Positions 1 to 11,694 are shown, counted from the first letter of the stretch. The stretch is 64,000 nt of DNA from Halichoerus grypus (GCF_964656455.1 NC_135720.1:111612696-111676695), one strand, 5' to 3'. A program made the numbers and translations. The notes: a model not told the origin generated them from the letters alone.

Positions 1-442
1 GATTGCTCTTGAGCCTCCTTTGCATTTCATACCTAAGGCACCAGCCTGTCCTTTGATCTCTGAGCTGCTGGGGAGGGCCGGGTGCTTTTGCCCAGGCTGC
101 ATTGGGCTGTCTGGTGCCAGGGTCTCCTGCAGGGCTCCGTTTTCCTTCTCTGCCCTCTGGGCAGGTGGGTTCCCCCCCCACTACCACCCCTCCTGCTCTC
201 CCGCTGTCGGGCATGCAGGCTACTCTGCTGGAAGGTTACTCCAGAGAGAAGCACTAGGGCCAGGCAGGAGAGAGCCCTGTTGTCTTTGCAGTAGCCCACA
301 CTGGAAGGCTAATGCCCAAATTCCAGATCCCCAGAAAGCAGCAGTAGGGAACTGCTGGGCTTCTGTCCTGGGGGTGAGTGGGTTTCCTGTCTCCATGAAC
401 TGTGTAAACACCCCTCACCCCCAAATAAGAGCTCTCTCATCT

Positions 443-642
443 TTTTTTTTTTTTTTTAAAGATTTTATTTATTTATGAGAGAGAGAGAATGAGAGAGAGA
501 GCACATGAGACGGGGGGAGGGTCAGAGGGAGAAGCAGACTCCCTGCCGAGCAGGGAGCCCGATGCGAGACTCGATCCAGGGACTCCAGGATCATGACCTG
601 AGCCGAAGGCAGTTGCTTAACCAACGGAGCCACCCAGGCGCC
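443..642 (-). mobile_element. CAN-SINE (SINEC) in MTCH1 intron
   Basis: Reading the minus strand: tRNA-like head GGGCGCCTGGGTGGCTC, CT-rich body, AATAAATAAAATCTTTA tail and poly(A). The target-site duplication CTCTCTCATCT is at 432-442 and 643-653. Confidence 0.93.
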
Positions 643-813
643 CTCTCTCATCTTCTGTACTTGGGTTCTCCCTGGTAACGGAGAATATCCCCTCCCCATC
701 CCCGCCAGGACTAGACGGCTCAGAGCAGGGATGGTGGGCTCTCCTCCACACCGGGGGCTGGGCTTCTCCAAGGTGACCGGGGGACCTCATTTCCCTGTCT
801 TCCCTCTTCACAG

Positions 814-873
814 TGGTGTGCTGAGCTCCATTGGGAAGATTTTCAAAGAGGAGGGGCTGCTGGGATTCTTTGT
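814..873 (+). CDS. MTCH1: MTCH1 coding exon (first in window)
   Basis: The acceptor TTCACAG precedes TGGTGTGCTG; the first T completes a Ser codon begun in the upstream exon, outside the window. The exon ends TTCTTTGT before donor GTACGTGA, so a Val codon is split across the next intron (phase 2). It encodes the segment ending in GLLGFF. Confidence 0.93.
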
Positions 874-3800
874 GTACGTGAGTTTCTATACCCCGTAGCT
901 GGCCACGTGGCACAGCTCTACTAACAGACACGTTCTCGACCTCTCAGGCCGTAGCTGCGGGCTCAGACTAACCCCGGGGTCTGCCCCTCCCACGTAGCTG
1001 CATCCGGCTCCGTGGAGCTCCGTGGCACGTGTGAGCCGCGGATGACCGGGACCAAAGCTGCTCGGCCCTTTGCAGATCACGGCTCACACAGACATGGTCC
1101 CATTTGTTCAGCACATGGGGGACACGGCCTGACTGGCCCCTTCGCCTGACACTCCCTTGGCCCTGGGGTTGGGAGTGGGCTGATCTTCCTAAGCCAGGGC
1201 ACTCTGTTTAACATGGCGGGTGTTGCACAGAACAATCTGGATCTCTGGCTTCTCCTAAAAGGTCAAGACACCGTTCTGCTGGGCCTGTGTTTGTGCAGAG
1301 CGGTCCGTGGCAGGGGCCCATCACCTCCCGAGACTCACAGACCCCTGCCCTCCTGGGTGTCTCCCACCCACCTTACGTCACCTGGAACACAGAAAGCTTA
1401 TACTGAAAAGACTGCGTCCGGATACAAGCAGACCCCAAAGCCACTCCCGACAGCTTGCTGTTGTTTTTGCCTTGTTAAGGTCTGGGCAGTGACAGACACG
1501 CTGATAGGTACATTACATACTGGATAATGGCGTTCTCTGTTCATTCCCTGTGGTTTCGTAGTTGGTCAGGGGTGTTTATTTAGGATCTCACTTAACCAAG
1601 AAATGACCATGTAGGTGCACGTGTGTGTATGGACATATCTACTAGATGGTTCTCACCGGGAGGGGATTTTTGCCCCCAGGGAACACTCGAAATGTCTGGA
1701 GACATCTTTTGGTTGTCACGGTTGGCAGCTAGTGGGGAGAGGCCAGGGGGGCTGCCAAGGATCCTGCAGTGCAGGGGTCAGCCCCCCGCAGCGGGGCACT
1801 GGCCGGTCCTCCGTGTCGGGAGTGCCGGGATTCCAAACCTTGATTAATACACGCGCACACACACGAACTCACACTCAATGTATTCATGCATATATATGCG
1901 TACATACACATATGTATAAATATACAGGGATAAGTATTTGCTCATGTGATGGGTACTTCAGACCATAAAATGACGAGTGACCACGTCTCGCAGTTTTCAT
2001 GCTCATTGTGTAGAGTCCTCGTCCCGGGTGTGAAGAGATTCTGACACAGCACATGCCTACCCGTCGGGTTCTGTTCGTCACATATTTGCAGCCTGGGTGA
2101 CACCTGTATGGGTTACAACACCGAGAGGGCACCAGAGTGTGTGTGAGGGGTTAATCTGAGCACAGGTGGACGCATCAAGATTGGAGATTGCATTCGTGAA
2201 GTTTCAATTTCTTCATATCCCTTATCACCTAGATGGGTTGCATATATTCTTTTGAGCTCTTCAGGTATTTTCAAATAAGAGTTTCACAGATTTCAGAAAT
2301 CTCTGCCACCCCTCCCAAGAGATAGCCACTCTTCTCCTGGAGAGTTTTCTAAGTCGCTCCATATCTAAACAAGCAAATAAACACATTAAAAGAAACACCA
2401 GTAGCACATGGGACCCACTGATCTCAGGCTGGCTTTTTGCCTGTATTTTCGGGACCTTCCATAGCAGTGTGGAGGGCTGTTTCTTCTGAAGGCCGTCACT
2501 TTAACAGTCAGCCTTCCTTGCAAAAGCTTGTATGGAATGTCTTCAGTGGAACATTCTAGGGGTGAAGACGACAGACGCATCAAGCGAAGTGTTTTGTGAG
2601 AGTGGGTCAGGTGAAGAGGCCAGGAGAAAACTAGCTGTGTAGACCCTGTTTCATAATCTGCATGTGAAAATCCCAGATCTAGCGACATTCACGTTTTGAG
2701 GTCTGGCGTCTGGTTTGAAAACCACTTGTGAAACCAGAAACTAATTTGTGGCATCAGATGTGGCCTGTGACAACCCCCCACGGAGAAGAGGACACGGCCT
2801 TCCTGGTGTGGATAGCTGCAGGTCCACGTGGCCCCTCGCAGGCTTTTGTCCTGAGGCTGTACCTTGGATATGCTGACGTTTTGAGCTTGGAACATCCCTG
2901 CCTCCTTCCTGGGCATGGAGCCCCCAAGAAATGGTCCCCTCCCTCCCCCTGCTCATCTTTGCTCACCTTGTTTTTTAGCGGCTTAATCCCTCACCTCCTG
3001 GGAGATGTGGTTTTCTTGTGGGGCTGTAACCTGCTGGCCCACTTCATCAATGCCTACCTGGTGGATGACAGCGTGAGTGACACCCCAGGGGGGCTGGGAA
3101 ACGACCAGAATCCAGGTTCCCAGGTTGGTTGGAACAAGGACTTGTCAATCTTTCCGTGTACTGCTGCTATGCAGGGTCTGGGGCAGACTCAGGACCCTGG
3201 GATCCTTAGCACCAGGCCCTGAGGGCTAGAGAGGGTCTCTGGGGAGTGGTCTAAGAGGACCCCCCCTTTTTTTAAGATTTATTTATTTTAGAGAGCATGA
3301 GCTGGGGGAGGGGCAGAGGGAGAAAGAGTCCCAAGCAGACTCCCTGCTGAGCTTGGAGCCCGACACGGGGCTCAGTTCCCAGGACACTGAGATCATGGCC
3401 TGAGCTGAAGTCAAGAGTCGGAGGCTTAGCTGACTGAGCCACCCAGCACCCCGTTAAAGGACCTTTTGTCCTGGGGTTAGCTTTGCCTCTGGGGAGAGTG
3501 GGCTCAAGAGAGAGGAGATTCAAGATCCGTAACCAGACCTGGAGGAGTTCATGGAATGCCCGTCCTCGGGCAGCTTCAGAAATAAAACAGACCCCAGCTT
3601 ATCCGAGGCAATGACCCAACGATGAATCAGGAAACCAGGACACAGACTAGCTAATAACCCTTTAACTTTTGCTTAATGTTTTAAGCTTTTTAGAACCCTT
3701 ATGTGAACATTATGACATTTGATCCCAACAGCACCCCAATTGTGAAGGGAACGGTGCAGGTGTAATTTTACTGGTAAAGAAGTTGAGACCCAGAGATCGA

Positions 3801-6800
3801 AAGGCTCTCCCGAGGGACTGGGCTAGGAATCAACAGGGCTAGGACTAGGTCTTCCCCTGTATTGGGCCGAGGGCGCTTCCCCCGCCTTGAGGCTTTTTAG
3901 GTCGCCTGGCAAGGGTCCAATGCAGGCGCACCCCACTATTTTTGTTAGCAGTGGTCTGCACGGACCTCAGCAGGCTGGGTCAGGCACGAGGAGGCGTTGG
4001 TCCTTCTAAAAGGTCCTTGTTTAAGAAAGGTGTCTAGGGACCTGATGGGTTGACTGGTTCAGCCTGAAACAGGATGAGTTGGGGAGCAGTGATGGGGCAG
4101 GGGATTCCTGGTAGCCAGACATTCTAACAGTGGGATTGCAGGCCCAGGAGGATAGGGGGGCGGGGACCTGCCTGTCAGAATCACCTCGGGGGGTGGGGTG
4201 GGGGCTCATAGTCTGCCTCCGTCTGTGTCTGGGCATGTGTCTGTGTGGTGAAGAATGTCCCACCCCAGCTAAGAGCCTCTGCTCAGAGGGAGATCGGGTC
4301 TGGCCATTTGACTTGGGTAGGTGAGTCCTATTGGCCTTTCAGTGTAAGCAAATTCAGGTGGTTCCTTAGAGACCAGCTCTCCCACGTATCCCGGGCCCTG
4401 CCCTTTCTCGGGGCCTCGTGGATGGGGGAGCTGCTGCTGTCGCACGCACAGCAAGCCTGTGACGCTGGCGGTGGGGCGTCCCACAGCTGATTGGCTTTCT
4501 CCAGCTTTATGGAAAGGGGTTTTCAAGCGCTCTTCTGTGTGTGGCTTAAAGGCTAAGACGAGGCTGCCATTCACGCAGAGGGCTGGGCAAGCCTCCATCC
4601 AAGGTGACAGGGTAGCCACCTGTTAGGATGGCCATGCCGCTGGAAGCTGAGGGACAGGGAGTTCCCCCTTCCTGGCGAGGGGCTCTCTTCTGGGCAACGT
4701 AGAGTCCAGATCTTGGGAGTCCGAGGGGGATGAGAGCTTGGTAAGGTAGCGGGGTGGCAGTAAGCTTAGAGTTTCCCCTCACCTTTGGCTGCAGGACCAG
4801 GATTCTGTGTCTGGGGAGTTGGGGTGGGTGTCCGTCTTCCCATTAAGCAAGCACTTACTGAGCACCGTGTGCCAAGCCCTGGACACTGATCAAGGCAGAC
4901 ACGGGCCAGACTCTTGGAACTCACAGCTCGGTGGGGCACACAGGCCGGCAGCTCCTCTCCGTCCCTGGCTGAGTCTCGGAAGTCCCGTTAGGCCTCTCCC
5001 CCCACTTCCGCCTCCCAGGGCTTCTCTTGGCTCTGGCTCAAGGCCACAGAAGCCGCTGGCAGGCCCTAGGAGGGAATGCAGTATACACAGCAATGTGAGG
5101 GGACCTGAGCCCAGAGGGGGTGTGAGGCCAGTGTACGGGGTGAGGCTGGGGGCCCGCAGACCGGGCAGCATGGGGGCAAGGGTGCTTATCTGAAGGGCAG
5201 CCCGAGGTATCTGTAGCAAACTAGTCTTCCTTTCTGTCTCCAGTTCAGCCAGGCCCTGGCCATCCGGAGCTACACCAAATTTGTGATGGGGGTAAGTCAC
5301 GCTGGCTCAGCTAGCTGCCCTTTCTGCGGCCCTGTGGGCCTGGGTGGGGCCTGGGCGGCCAGCTGTCGCGGTGGCTGGAGGCACGCCTGGGTGTCGGGTG
5401 TTGGCACGGCATGCCCTCGCTCCCCGAGGCGGGACCGGTGGTGGTGAGGTCACTGCCGCTCAGGTCTCCCTGGGTTTCAGATTGCAGTGAGCATGCTGAC
5501 CTACCCCTTCCTGCTGGTTGGTGACCTCATGGCTGTGAACAACTGCGGGTAGGTGTGCAGCCCTCCCCCCAGGCACCCTGCCAGGGCTGTGGGGGCTGGG
5601 GGGGTCTAGCTCAGCCTGTCCAGTGCTCTGCTTTCTCCCGCCTGGTCTGTGTGTAGGCTCACCACCCCCGACCGCCAGGTACCCTAGCATCTTCTGGGAT
5701 TCACCGCGCCCCTCTGGGCTGCATCCGTGATTCGGGATGTGGGTGGTGGCAGCTCCAAGCCATTCCTTGAGATCGCCTTTGCCTTGGCTGAGCCATCTCC
5801 CATCGTTCAGTGGGTCTGACATGCTCTCCTTCCTGGGCAGGCTGCAGGCCGGGCTGCCCCCGTACTCCCCCGTGTTCAAGTCTTGGATCCACTGCTGGAA
5901 ATACCTGAGTGTGCAGGTAAGCAAGCTCCCAACAGAGAAGGTCCCCCACCCCCCCATTCTTCCCCCACACCAATCAGGTCAGATGGTTTTGTGGGCTTTA
6001 TATTGAGTGGAAAGATGAGAGATTGTCACGGGATCCAATTGTCGTAGGGAGGATAAAGAGAATATAGACTCCTGGTTTAAGGCATTTTCATTAAATTTTC
6101 ATTTTATTTTAGAAAGGACGTGAGGTCGCTAGATCTGAATTTACTTACAGATTTTATAGTAGACACAGTCTCCTTTTCTTCTTCAACTCTTAAAAGACTC
6201 GTAGAAGGAGGACTCTGAGGGAGCCCACGGAGTAGGTGGTGAAGCCCAAGATCTTAGTCCTTGAGTAACACAGCTGAAAACACGGTGGCCGCCGTGTCCA
6301 AGGCCGACCCCTCCCTTCCGCAAGACATCCCGATGCCCTCAGGAGAACCTGAGGCTTGAGCTGGGCCACGTGGCAAGGGTGCCAGTCTCGGGATTTCGTG
6401 TTCTTGGCCCAAGCACCCTCCTGTTGGCCTGGAGCTCTTGGGCACGGAGGTCAAGGATCCAGGCCTCTGGCCCAGGGCAGATCCTTGCCTTTGCCTAGCC
6501 GTGGTTCCCCTCGGAGTAGAGCGGGGCAGTGGTCTAGGGAGGAGCCAGCACACAGACAGGCCTCAGGGCTGAGAAGAGGACAGATGAGAGGGAAGCAAGG
6601 GGGGGCGAGAGGCAGACCCCGTTCTTCCCAGTGGCTCCAGTCAGGTCTGCGTGCTTCATATCCCATGGGCGTTAGGGAGTCCCAGAAGTCTCTGAAGCCA
6701 GAAGGGCGACGAGTGTCCTCTTTGGGGGTTCCCTACTGGGGAGCCCCAGCGACACTGGACACCCTGTGACGGGAAGCGAACTGCTCCCTGGTGCTTCAGC

Positions 6801-7795
6801 GCAGGGCATATTCTGACCTTGCCCTCTAAGACTGCCAGCCGACGCCCTCCACCCCTGACCCTAGGGTCTCTGTGCCGCTGACCCCTCCTTTGCCTCATGC
6901 TGGCCTTGCTCTGGGGCGGGACGGGAAGGATGGCCTCCCCAGTCACTGACCTGCCCATTCCTTCCAATCCAGGGCCAGCTTTTCCGCGGCTCCAGCTTGC
7001 TTTTCCGCCGGGTGTCATCAGGATCGTGCTTTGCCCTGGAGTAACCTGAATCCCCTGAAAAAAACACCGTGTCTCAGCCTCGCCACCGCGGGTGGGGCCT
7101 GATCACCTCGGGCACCTGTCAGATGAGTCCAGCCCGGCCAGCGAGGCTTCAGTTTCCATATTTACCGTGTGTCTGTCCAGCAGTGGGGGTCGGGTCGGGG
7201 GGAGGCTGCACCCAGTGGATGGGTTACCTGTTAGACCTGGGGAAGGTGGGGTGGGGCTAGGGAACTGGGGCAGAACCGCCTTCCTTCACAGATTTGCCGA
7301 GTCTGTCCTATGCAAGGGCCAGAGAATGGCTCGTGGAGGCCCAGGTAGGATGGGAAAAGGCTCACGGAGTCAGATCGCCCCCCCCACCCATCCCCCACCG
7401 CAGTCAGCCCCAGCCGTCATCCTGCAGCTCAGCTGGGAGCCTGCTCTCCTGCTTTGTAAATAGGGCATGGTCCCCTCGCCCGAGGCCACCGGCATGAGCA
7501 GGCCTGTGCTAGGAAGCTCTTGCTGGTGCTGCCCTCGTGTTCCTCAACACTACTCCTCAGACACAAAGGCGGCACCTTCTGAACGTGAAATCACGTGACT
7601 GCTCCGAATGTGTCTCCCTCATCACATGCTCGTGGGTTTCGTGGTGAGGCTTTACGTGCAGGATCTGGTTCCCTGCGCGGTTGTGAACACCCGGAAGTTA
7701 GGCAGGCCAGTGTCTCTCGTACTGTTCGGTTTAAAAGTTCCCGATAAGATCTGACCTTGTCTCCCTCAAATAAATGTATTGGTGGTGATTTGGAG
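814..7795 (+). CDS. MTCH1: MTCH1, mitochondrial carrier homolog 1 (3' part of gene, six last coding exons)
   Basis: Spliced translation of 814-873, 2979-3123, 5244-5291, 5481-5548, 5841-5916 and 6973-7044 gives the C-terminal ~156 residues of MTCH1 (PSAP), a divergent SLC25-type protein of the outer mitochondrial membrane linked to apoptosis and, by homology to MTCH2, to membrane-protein insertion. Visible stretches that match the human protein as I remember it are [57 protein letters not shown] and the end SSGSCFALE. All splice sites are GT-AG and the phases join without a frame break. The 5' exons lie before base 1. Bases 1-813 are intron holding one CAN-SINE. The gene converges on PI16. 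I see no disabling change. Identity is near certain; the isoform in use is not visible. Confidence 0.96.
1635..1810 (+). mobile_element. hAT-type DNA transposon relic (MER20-like)
   Basis: The stretch GATGGTTCTCACCGGGAG ... AATGTCTGGAGACATCTTTT ... GGTTGTCACGG resembles the MER20 consensus as I remember it, with many changes. Family assignment is from memory. Confidence 0.6.
1846..1920. repeat. CA/TA-rich simple sequence
   Basis: Short interrupted CA runs (ACACGCGCACACACACG) followed by ATATATGCGTACATACAC-type sequence. Confidence 0.7.
2979..3123 (+). CDS. MTCH1: MTCH1 coding exon with two possible donors (3072 or 3123)
   Basis: The acceptor is TTTTTTAG followed by CGGCTTAATC. The exon encodes a hydrophobic carrier segment ending NAYLVDD. 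It can end at 3072, before GTGAGTGA, or at 3123, before GTTGGTTG. The longer form adds 51 bp, 17 codons in frame (VSDTPGG...GSQ). As I recall, human MTCH1 has the same two isoforms, 372 and 389 residues. The upstream donor fits the splice consensus better. Confidence 0.92.
3267..3453 (-). mobile_element. CAN-SINE, diverged, MTCH1 intron
   Basis: The T-run, AAGATTTATTTATTTTAGAG tail and a head ending GGTGCTGGGTGGCTCAGTC on the minus strand. Imperfect flanking repeat TAAGAGGACC / TTAAAGGACC. Confidence 0.88.
3690..3830 (-). mobile_element. MIR, diverged
   Basis: Blocks such as TTTGATCCCAACAGCACCCC and TACTGGTAAAGAAGTTGAGA, which continues into GACCCAGAG, correspond to the inverted MIR core. 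Confidence 0.55.
5244..5291 (+). CDS. MTCH1: MTCH1 coding exon
   Basis: This 48-bp exon lies between acceptor TGTCTCCAG and donor GTAAGTCA. It encodes [16 protein letters not shown] and is in phase 0 at both ends, so either donor of the preceding exon joins it in frame. Confidence 0.95.
5481..5548 (+). CDS. MTCH1: MTCH1 coding exon
   Basis: The acceptor is GGGTTTCAG and the donor GTAGGTGT. The exon encodes [20 protein letters not shown] and then NCG. The last Gly codon is split (GG|G) with the following exon. Confidence 0.95.
5841..5916 (+). CDS. MTCH1: MTCH1 coding exon
   Basis: The acceptor CCTGGGCAG and donor GTAAGCAA bound [18 protein letters not shown], followed by WKYLSVQ. Tyr, Pro and Trp spacing matches the end of the last carrier-like helix pair in remembered human MTCH1. 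Confidence 0.95.
6973..7044 (+). CDS. MTCH1: MTCH1 terminal coding exon with stop
   Basis: The acceptor AATCCAG precedes GGCCAGCTTTTC. The exon encodes [18 protein letters not shown] and CFALE, and ends with TAA at 7042-7044. The sequence matches the human C terminus as remembered. Confidence 0.96.
   Translation, partial: GQLFRGSSLLFRRVSSGSCFALE
7045..7795 (+). other. MTCH1: MTCH1 3' untranslated region
   Basis: This runs from the stop codon to just past an AATAAA signal at 7769-7774, which is followed by a GT-rich stretch (TTGGTGGTGATTTGGAGTTT) typical of a downstream cleavage element. It is about 750 nt and I see no repeat in it. The exact cleavage base is inferred. Confidence 0.75.
7769..7774 (+). 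promoter_or_regulatory. MTCH1: MTCH1 poly(A) signal AATAAA
   Basis: A canonical AATAAA about 725 nt after the stop, followed within 20-30 nt by GT-rich sequence. It is the first canonical AATAAA I noticed in this 3' region. Confidence 0.8.
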
Positions 7796-9745
7796 TTTTG
7801 TGGGGAGCGTGTTATTTTTATGGACGTAGCAGCTATCCGCAGGGTCCTCCTCAGCCCTCCCTGTTTGTGTGAGAAGGGGTCAGGGGCGGCTCAGCCTGGG
7901 GATGACAAGTGCCGGGCCTTGGTGTAGACCAGCGGCGGGGGAGGCCGGTGGATGATCTTGTGAATTACACAAGGTCAAGATGCCAGCTCACGAAGCCACG
8001 GCTAGGGCATGGGCCTACGAACAGGAAGGCAGCGCCTGGAGGGGCCCTCCCGGCTTCAGAAAAGGTTCCACCCGCACCCCGTCAGCTCAGCACCGCTTGC
8101 CCATGACAGTCCCGGATTTTGCCGAGTCATTTGGTATAGTGGTCGCATGGTTACAGCGGAAGGGGTAGAGTGGGCCCAGCTAAAGCACCGAGCTCTGCCT
8201 TCTCTGGAGAAGGCAGAGCTCCCTTAATTCGCTTCTTCCCAACACCGGGTTTGTAAAACCAGCAGAACTTACAGACGGAACCCCTCGGGACCACGGGTTT
8301 CCATCTGATGGGGTCTGAGTACCAGTTGGGGTCCAGCTGAGTTCCCCAAGTGTTTCTCTGCCCTTGTTCTAGGGGAGTGGTTTCGGAGAGTTGGGGGTCT
8401 GGTGACTTTGGTCCTGCTTCTCACAGGGAAGGCCCCCCGGCATGCTTTGGCAGAACCGATTTTCCCCAGCAGTCTAGTAGCCGTTGACTTAAGGGCAGTT
8501 TACTTTGTGTATCCTTGATCCCCGAGAGCGCAGGAGCGTGCGTGTGTGGGCGTCCTGTAAGGGGCCGCTGGTTGGGGCCTCTGAGGTCCCATACTCACTT
8601 CAGACTGCCGGAGCGCCCGGGAAGGGGAGCGCAGGTGAGGAAGGGGCGCGGGCCTGGCCTGGCTGGCACCATTTCTTTAGAGAAGGAAGGCCCTCAGAGG
8701 CATGGCTGCCTCGCGGCCTGTGACCTTTCTCCAGCGCACTGTGGTTCCCCCACCTAGCACTGTTGGGGGGCGACTTTTCTTCCTGTTGCTCTGCCCTCAA
8801 ATCCTAGTTTTTTCACTGATTCCTTCCTGTGGTCCCCCAGAAGTAGGGCACTCTGGAACCTGAGCTGAGCTGGCGTTGGAGACCCTCCCTCTGACAGCCA
8901 TCCCCTCGGACATGTGGAGAGGCCGCCTCTGGTGAAGAGTGGGCCGTGGGTGGGCGTGGCGGTCACCCCGAGGAGAGCCAGTGCTGCCCCCGGGTAGGAC
9001 CTGGGGACTTGTGAATTTCAGGTTCCGGGCTGCACTTCCCAGGCTGTCTCCCACAGCCAGAAACGGCCAGAAAATCCCTCTGATACTGTCTCAGTTTTTA
9101 GTTGAGCAAAGTACAGGTTGTACCCCTAATGTTTTTCAGTTCAGTATTCATATGTGGATATTGTGTGTGTTAAATGTCCCCTTTGCGGGACCCTTCTGTG
9201 TTTGAGGGCTAAAGTCTCACCTACCTTTGGAGCACCTGGTATTTCCCTGTCAGTCTGGGAACTAGAGTGATAGGGTTTTTAGCTGAGAAAGGAGATGGGG
9301 TTGGAGTGGGGTAGGAGGGGAGCTGAGCTGTCAGCAAAAGGAGGGGTGACAGGAGTGGGAATGTCCTCGTGGGGAGTAAGTCTCCATCCACTCCTCCTGG
9401 AAAACCCCGTTCTGATGGACAAAGCTGGGAAGGCCTCTCATCGGCCTTTTGGGGCCCCCTGTGGTGAACGAAGCCTCAGCTGGCAGTGGTGGCCTCTGCC
9501 GGGTCCTACTCTAGCCCTTACAGCTTTGCCAGCCCCCACATGCCTGGGAGCCACGCAGCAGAGTGCTGGAGCAGAGTGCTCCCCACTCTGGTCCTTGAGG
9601 CCTCAGAGTGCCGGCCGCCCTCCCCTCTGAACATGCCCTCCTATCTTCATGGGCTTGTGCTGACACATCCCCCTCTGCCCATTTGTCACAGCCTTTTCTG
9701 ACTAGTGTGGGACACCATGTCTTGTTTCCCCAAAAATGAACTTCC
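7796..9745. other. MTCH1-PI16 intergenic, mostly unique
   Basis: No gene and no confident repeat seen. GC-rich sequence with a perfect 15-bp-stem inverted repeat at 8190-8221. Stop-free stretches on both strands show no recognisable protein. Confidence 0.6.
8190..8221. repeat. Perfect hairpin: 15-bp arms, 2-nt loop
   Basis: Left arm GAGCTCTGCCTTCTC at 8190-8204, spacer TG, right arm its exact reverse complement at 8207-8221. Confidence 0.95.
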
Positions 9746-9749
9746 AAAG

Positions 9750-10925
9750 AGGTCCCTGCTTCTGGTCTTGGATGGGTTCTCTTCATGTGAATGGAGGAAG
9801 AATCACGTTCAACAAAAAAGTGCTTGGACAACTGGATATTCACATGCGTAAGAATGAAGTTGGACTCCCACCTTACACCACATATGAAAATCAACTAAGA
9901 ATGGATTAAAGGCTTAAATATAAGAATTGAACTATAAAACTCTTGGAAAAAAGCATAGGCGTAAATCTCTGACTTCGGATTAGGCAACGGTTTCTTAGAT
10001 ACAACAAGAAAAGAAATAAATTGGATATCATCAAAATTAAAAGACTATGTTCAGAGGACATCCTAAAGAAAAATTGAAAAGACAACTCACAGAATGCGAG
10101 AAAATGTTTTAAAATTATGTATCTGGTAAGGGACTTGTATCTAGACTACATAAAGAATTCCTATAACTCAAGACAAGTATCCCAGTTTAAAAATGGGCAA
10201 AAGAACTCTCTCCATAGAAAGCAGGGAAATGAAAATCAAAAGCACAATTAGATACTACTTCACACTCACTAGGATGGCTATAATTTTGAAAAGACCGATA
10301 ATGGGTGCTGGTGAAGATGTGGAGAAACGGAAACCTTCGTACATTGCTGGTACGCATGTGCAATGGGGCAGCAGTCTGGCAGTTCCTAAAAAAAGTTAAG
10401 CATAGAGCGACTGCATTACCCTATGATACTGCTCCCAGGTATAGACCCAAGAGAAATGAAAACATATCCACACAAACTTTTACGTGAATGTTTATAGCAG
10501 CATCGTTCATAATAGCCAACAGGCACAAACAACCCATATGTCCCCCAGTTGACAAATGAATAAAATGTATTCTCTACAAGGGAGTATTATTTGGTAATAA
10601 AAAGGAATAAAATACCGTCACATGCTACAACATGGATAAATCTAGAAAAGATTATGCTAAGTGAAAGAAGCCAGACAGAAAAGGCCACCTATTGTATGAT
10701 CCCATTTATACAAAATGTCAGAATAGACAAATCCATAGAGACAATAGATTAGTGGTTGCTTAGGGCTTGGGGTGGAAGGGGAATGAAGAATGGCTGCTAA
10801 TGGGGAAGGAGTTTCTTTTTGGGGTGTTGAGAATGTTCTAAAATTGACTGTGCTGGTGGTTGCACCACTCAATATACTAAAAACCATTGAGTGGTACACT
10901 TTAAATGAGTTATATCTTAATTTAT
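9750..10925 (+). mobile_element. L1 fragment (3' part of ORF2 and 3' end)
   Basis: Typical L1 ORF2 end sequence: AAAAAAGTGCTTGGACAACT, ATGGGCAAAAGAACTC, AGATACTACTTCACACTCAC, ATGATCCCATTTATACAAAA and a 3' end GAGTGGTACACTTTAAATGA. Many frame breaks, so inactive. Confidence 0.88.
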
Positions 10926-10953
10926 ATCATTAGGTTATATCTTAATACATTAT

Positions 10954-11020
10954 GACACACACACACGCGTGCACACACGCACACGCACACACACACACAC
11001 GCGCACACACACACACACAC
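10954..11020. repeat. (CA)n microsatellite, interrupted
   Basis: CA run broken by CG dinucleotides, at the end of the L1 fragment, followed by CTTTCCCGCCCTGCAGCGCT. Confidence 0.92.
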
Positions 11021-11038
11021 TTTCCCGCCCTGCAGCGC

Positions 11039-11081
11039 TTGAAGGCATTCGCTTAACCAACTGAGCCACCCAGGCGCCCCT
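11039..11081 (-). mobile_element. CAN-SINE head fragment (~43 bp)
   Basis: Only the tRNA-like head survives on the minus strand, starting GGGGCGCCTGGGTGGCTCAG. The body and tail are missing; it abuts the CA repeat. Confidence 0.8.
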
Positions 11082-11190
11082 TTAAAATTTTTTATGATGA
11101 AGAACAGGGCCTATTAAAGTAAGAGTTAAAGGCTTATTTTCCAAAGACTTGACCTCTCTTAAACATCCTTCATAACTATTGGCGTGGTCC

Positions 11191-11195
<5 letters not shown>

Positions 11196-11232
<37 letters not shown>
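11196..11232. repeat. (CA)n microsatellite, pure
   Basis: Uninterrupted CA run, followed by CTTTCCTGCCCCGCAGCGCT, a near copy of the flank of the CA repeat at 10954-11020. Confidence 0.95.
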
Positions 11233-11234
<2 letters not shown>

Positions 11235-11694
11235 TCCTGCCCCGCAGCGCTCCGCGCAGTCCTGCTATGCTCCCCTGGGGGAGTGTGTCTGGGACTCCAG
11301 AACCCTTTCTCAGGATTCCTCCAAGCACCCAGGGCTGGCAAAGCCTTCTGGCCTGGTGTACCAGATGGGCCCGGGCAGCAGCACCCTGTAAAGAGGCTGT
11401 ATGCCACTCCTTGATTCTGGGTCTAAAACCCAACTAAGCCTCCACGGGTGACCCCTGGAGATGGGGGAGTCAGCCCTTGGCCCTTCCTCCTTCCTGCTGG
11501 CTGCCTGAAGATTTGAGTTGGGGAGGGGGGCAGTTTATAGGAAGGAAAAGAAAGGTGCCCCAAAGGACTAGGTGGAGTGTGTGGGGAGAGGAGGTGTGTA
11601 GGAGGGGGAGCAGGTGCTGGGGCTGGAAGGGGAGCCTCTTCAGGGCCTCTCAAAGAGCCCTTCTTCGCCCGCCACCCCTCATAAGCACAGAGAC

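Noticed and set aside
443..642. CAN-SINE heads considered as tRNA genes
   Set aside because: The heads resemble tRNA but are part of complete SINEs with CT-rich bodies, A-rich tails and target duplications.
8131..8160. TGGTATAGTGGTCGCATGG, reminiscent of a tRNA D-arm
   Set aside because: No T-arm with GGTTCGA-type B box at the right distance and no cloverleaf could be drawn.
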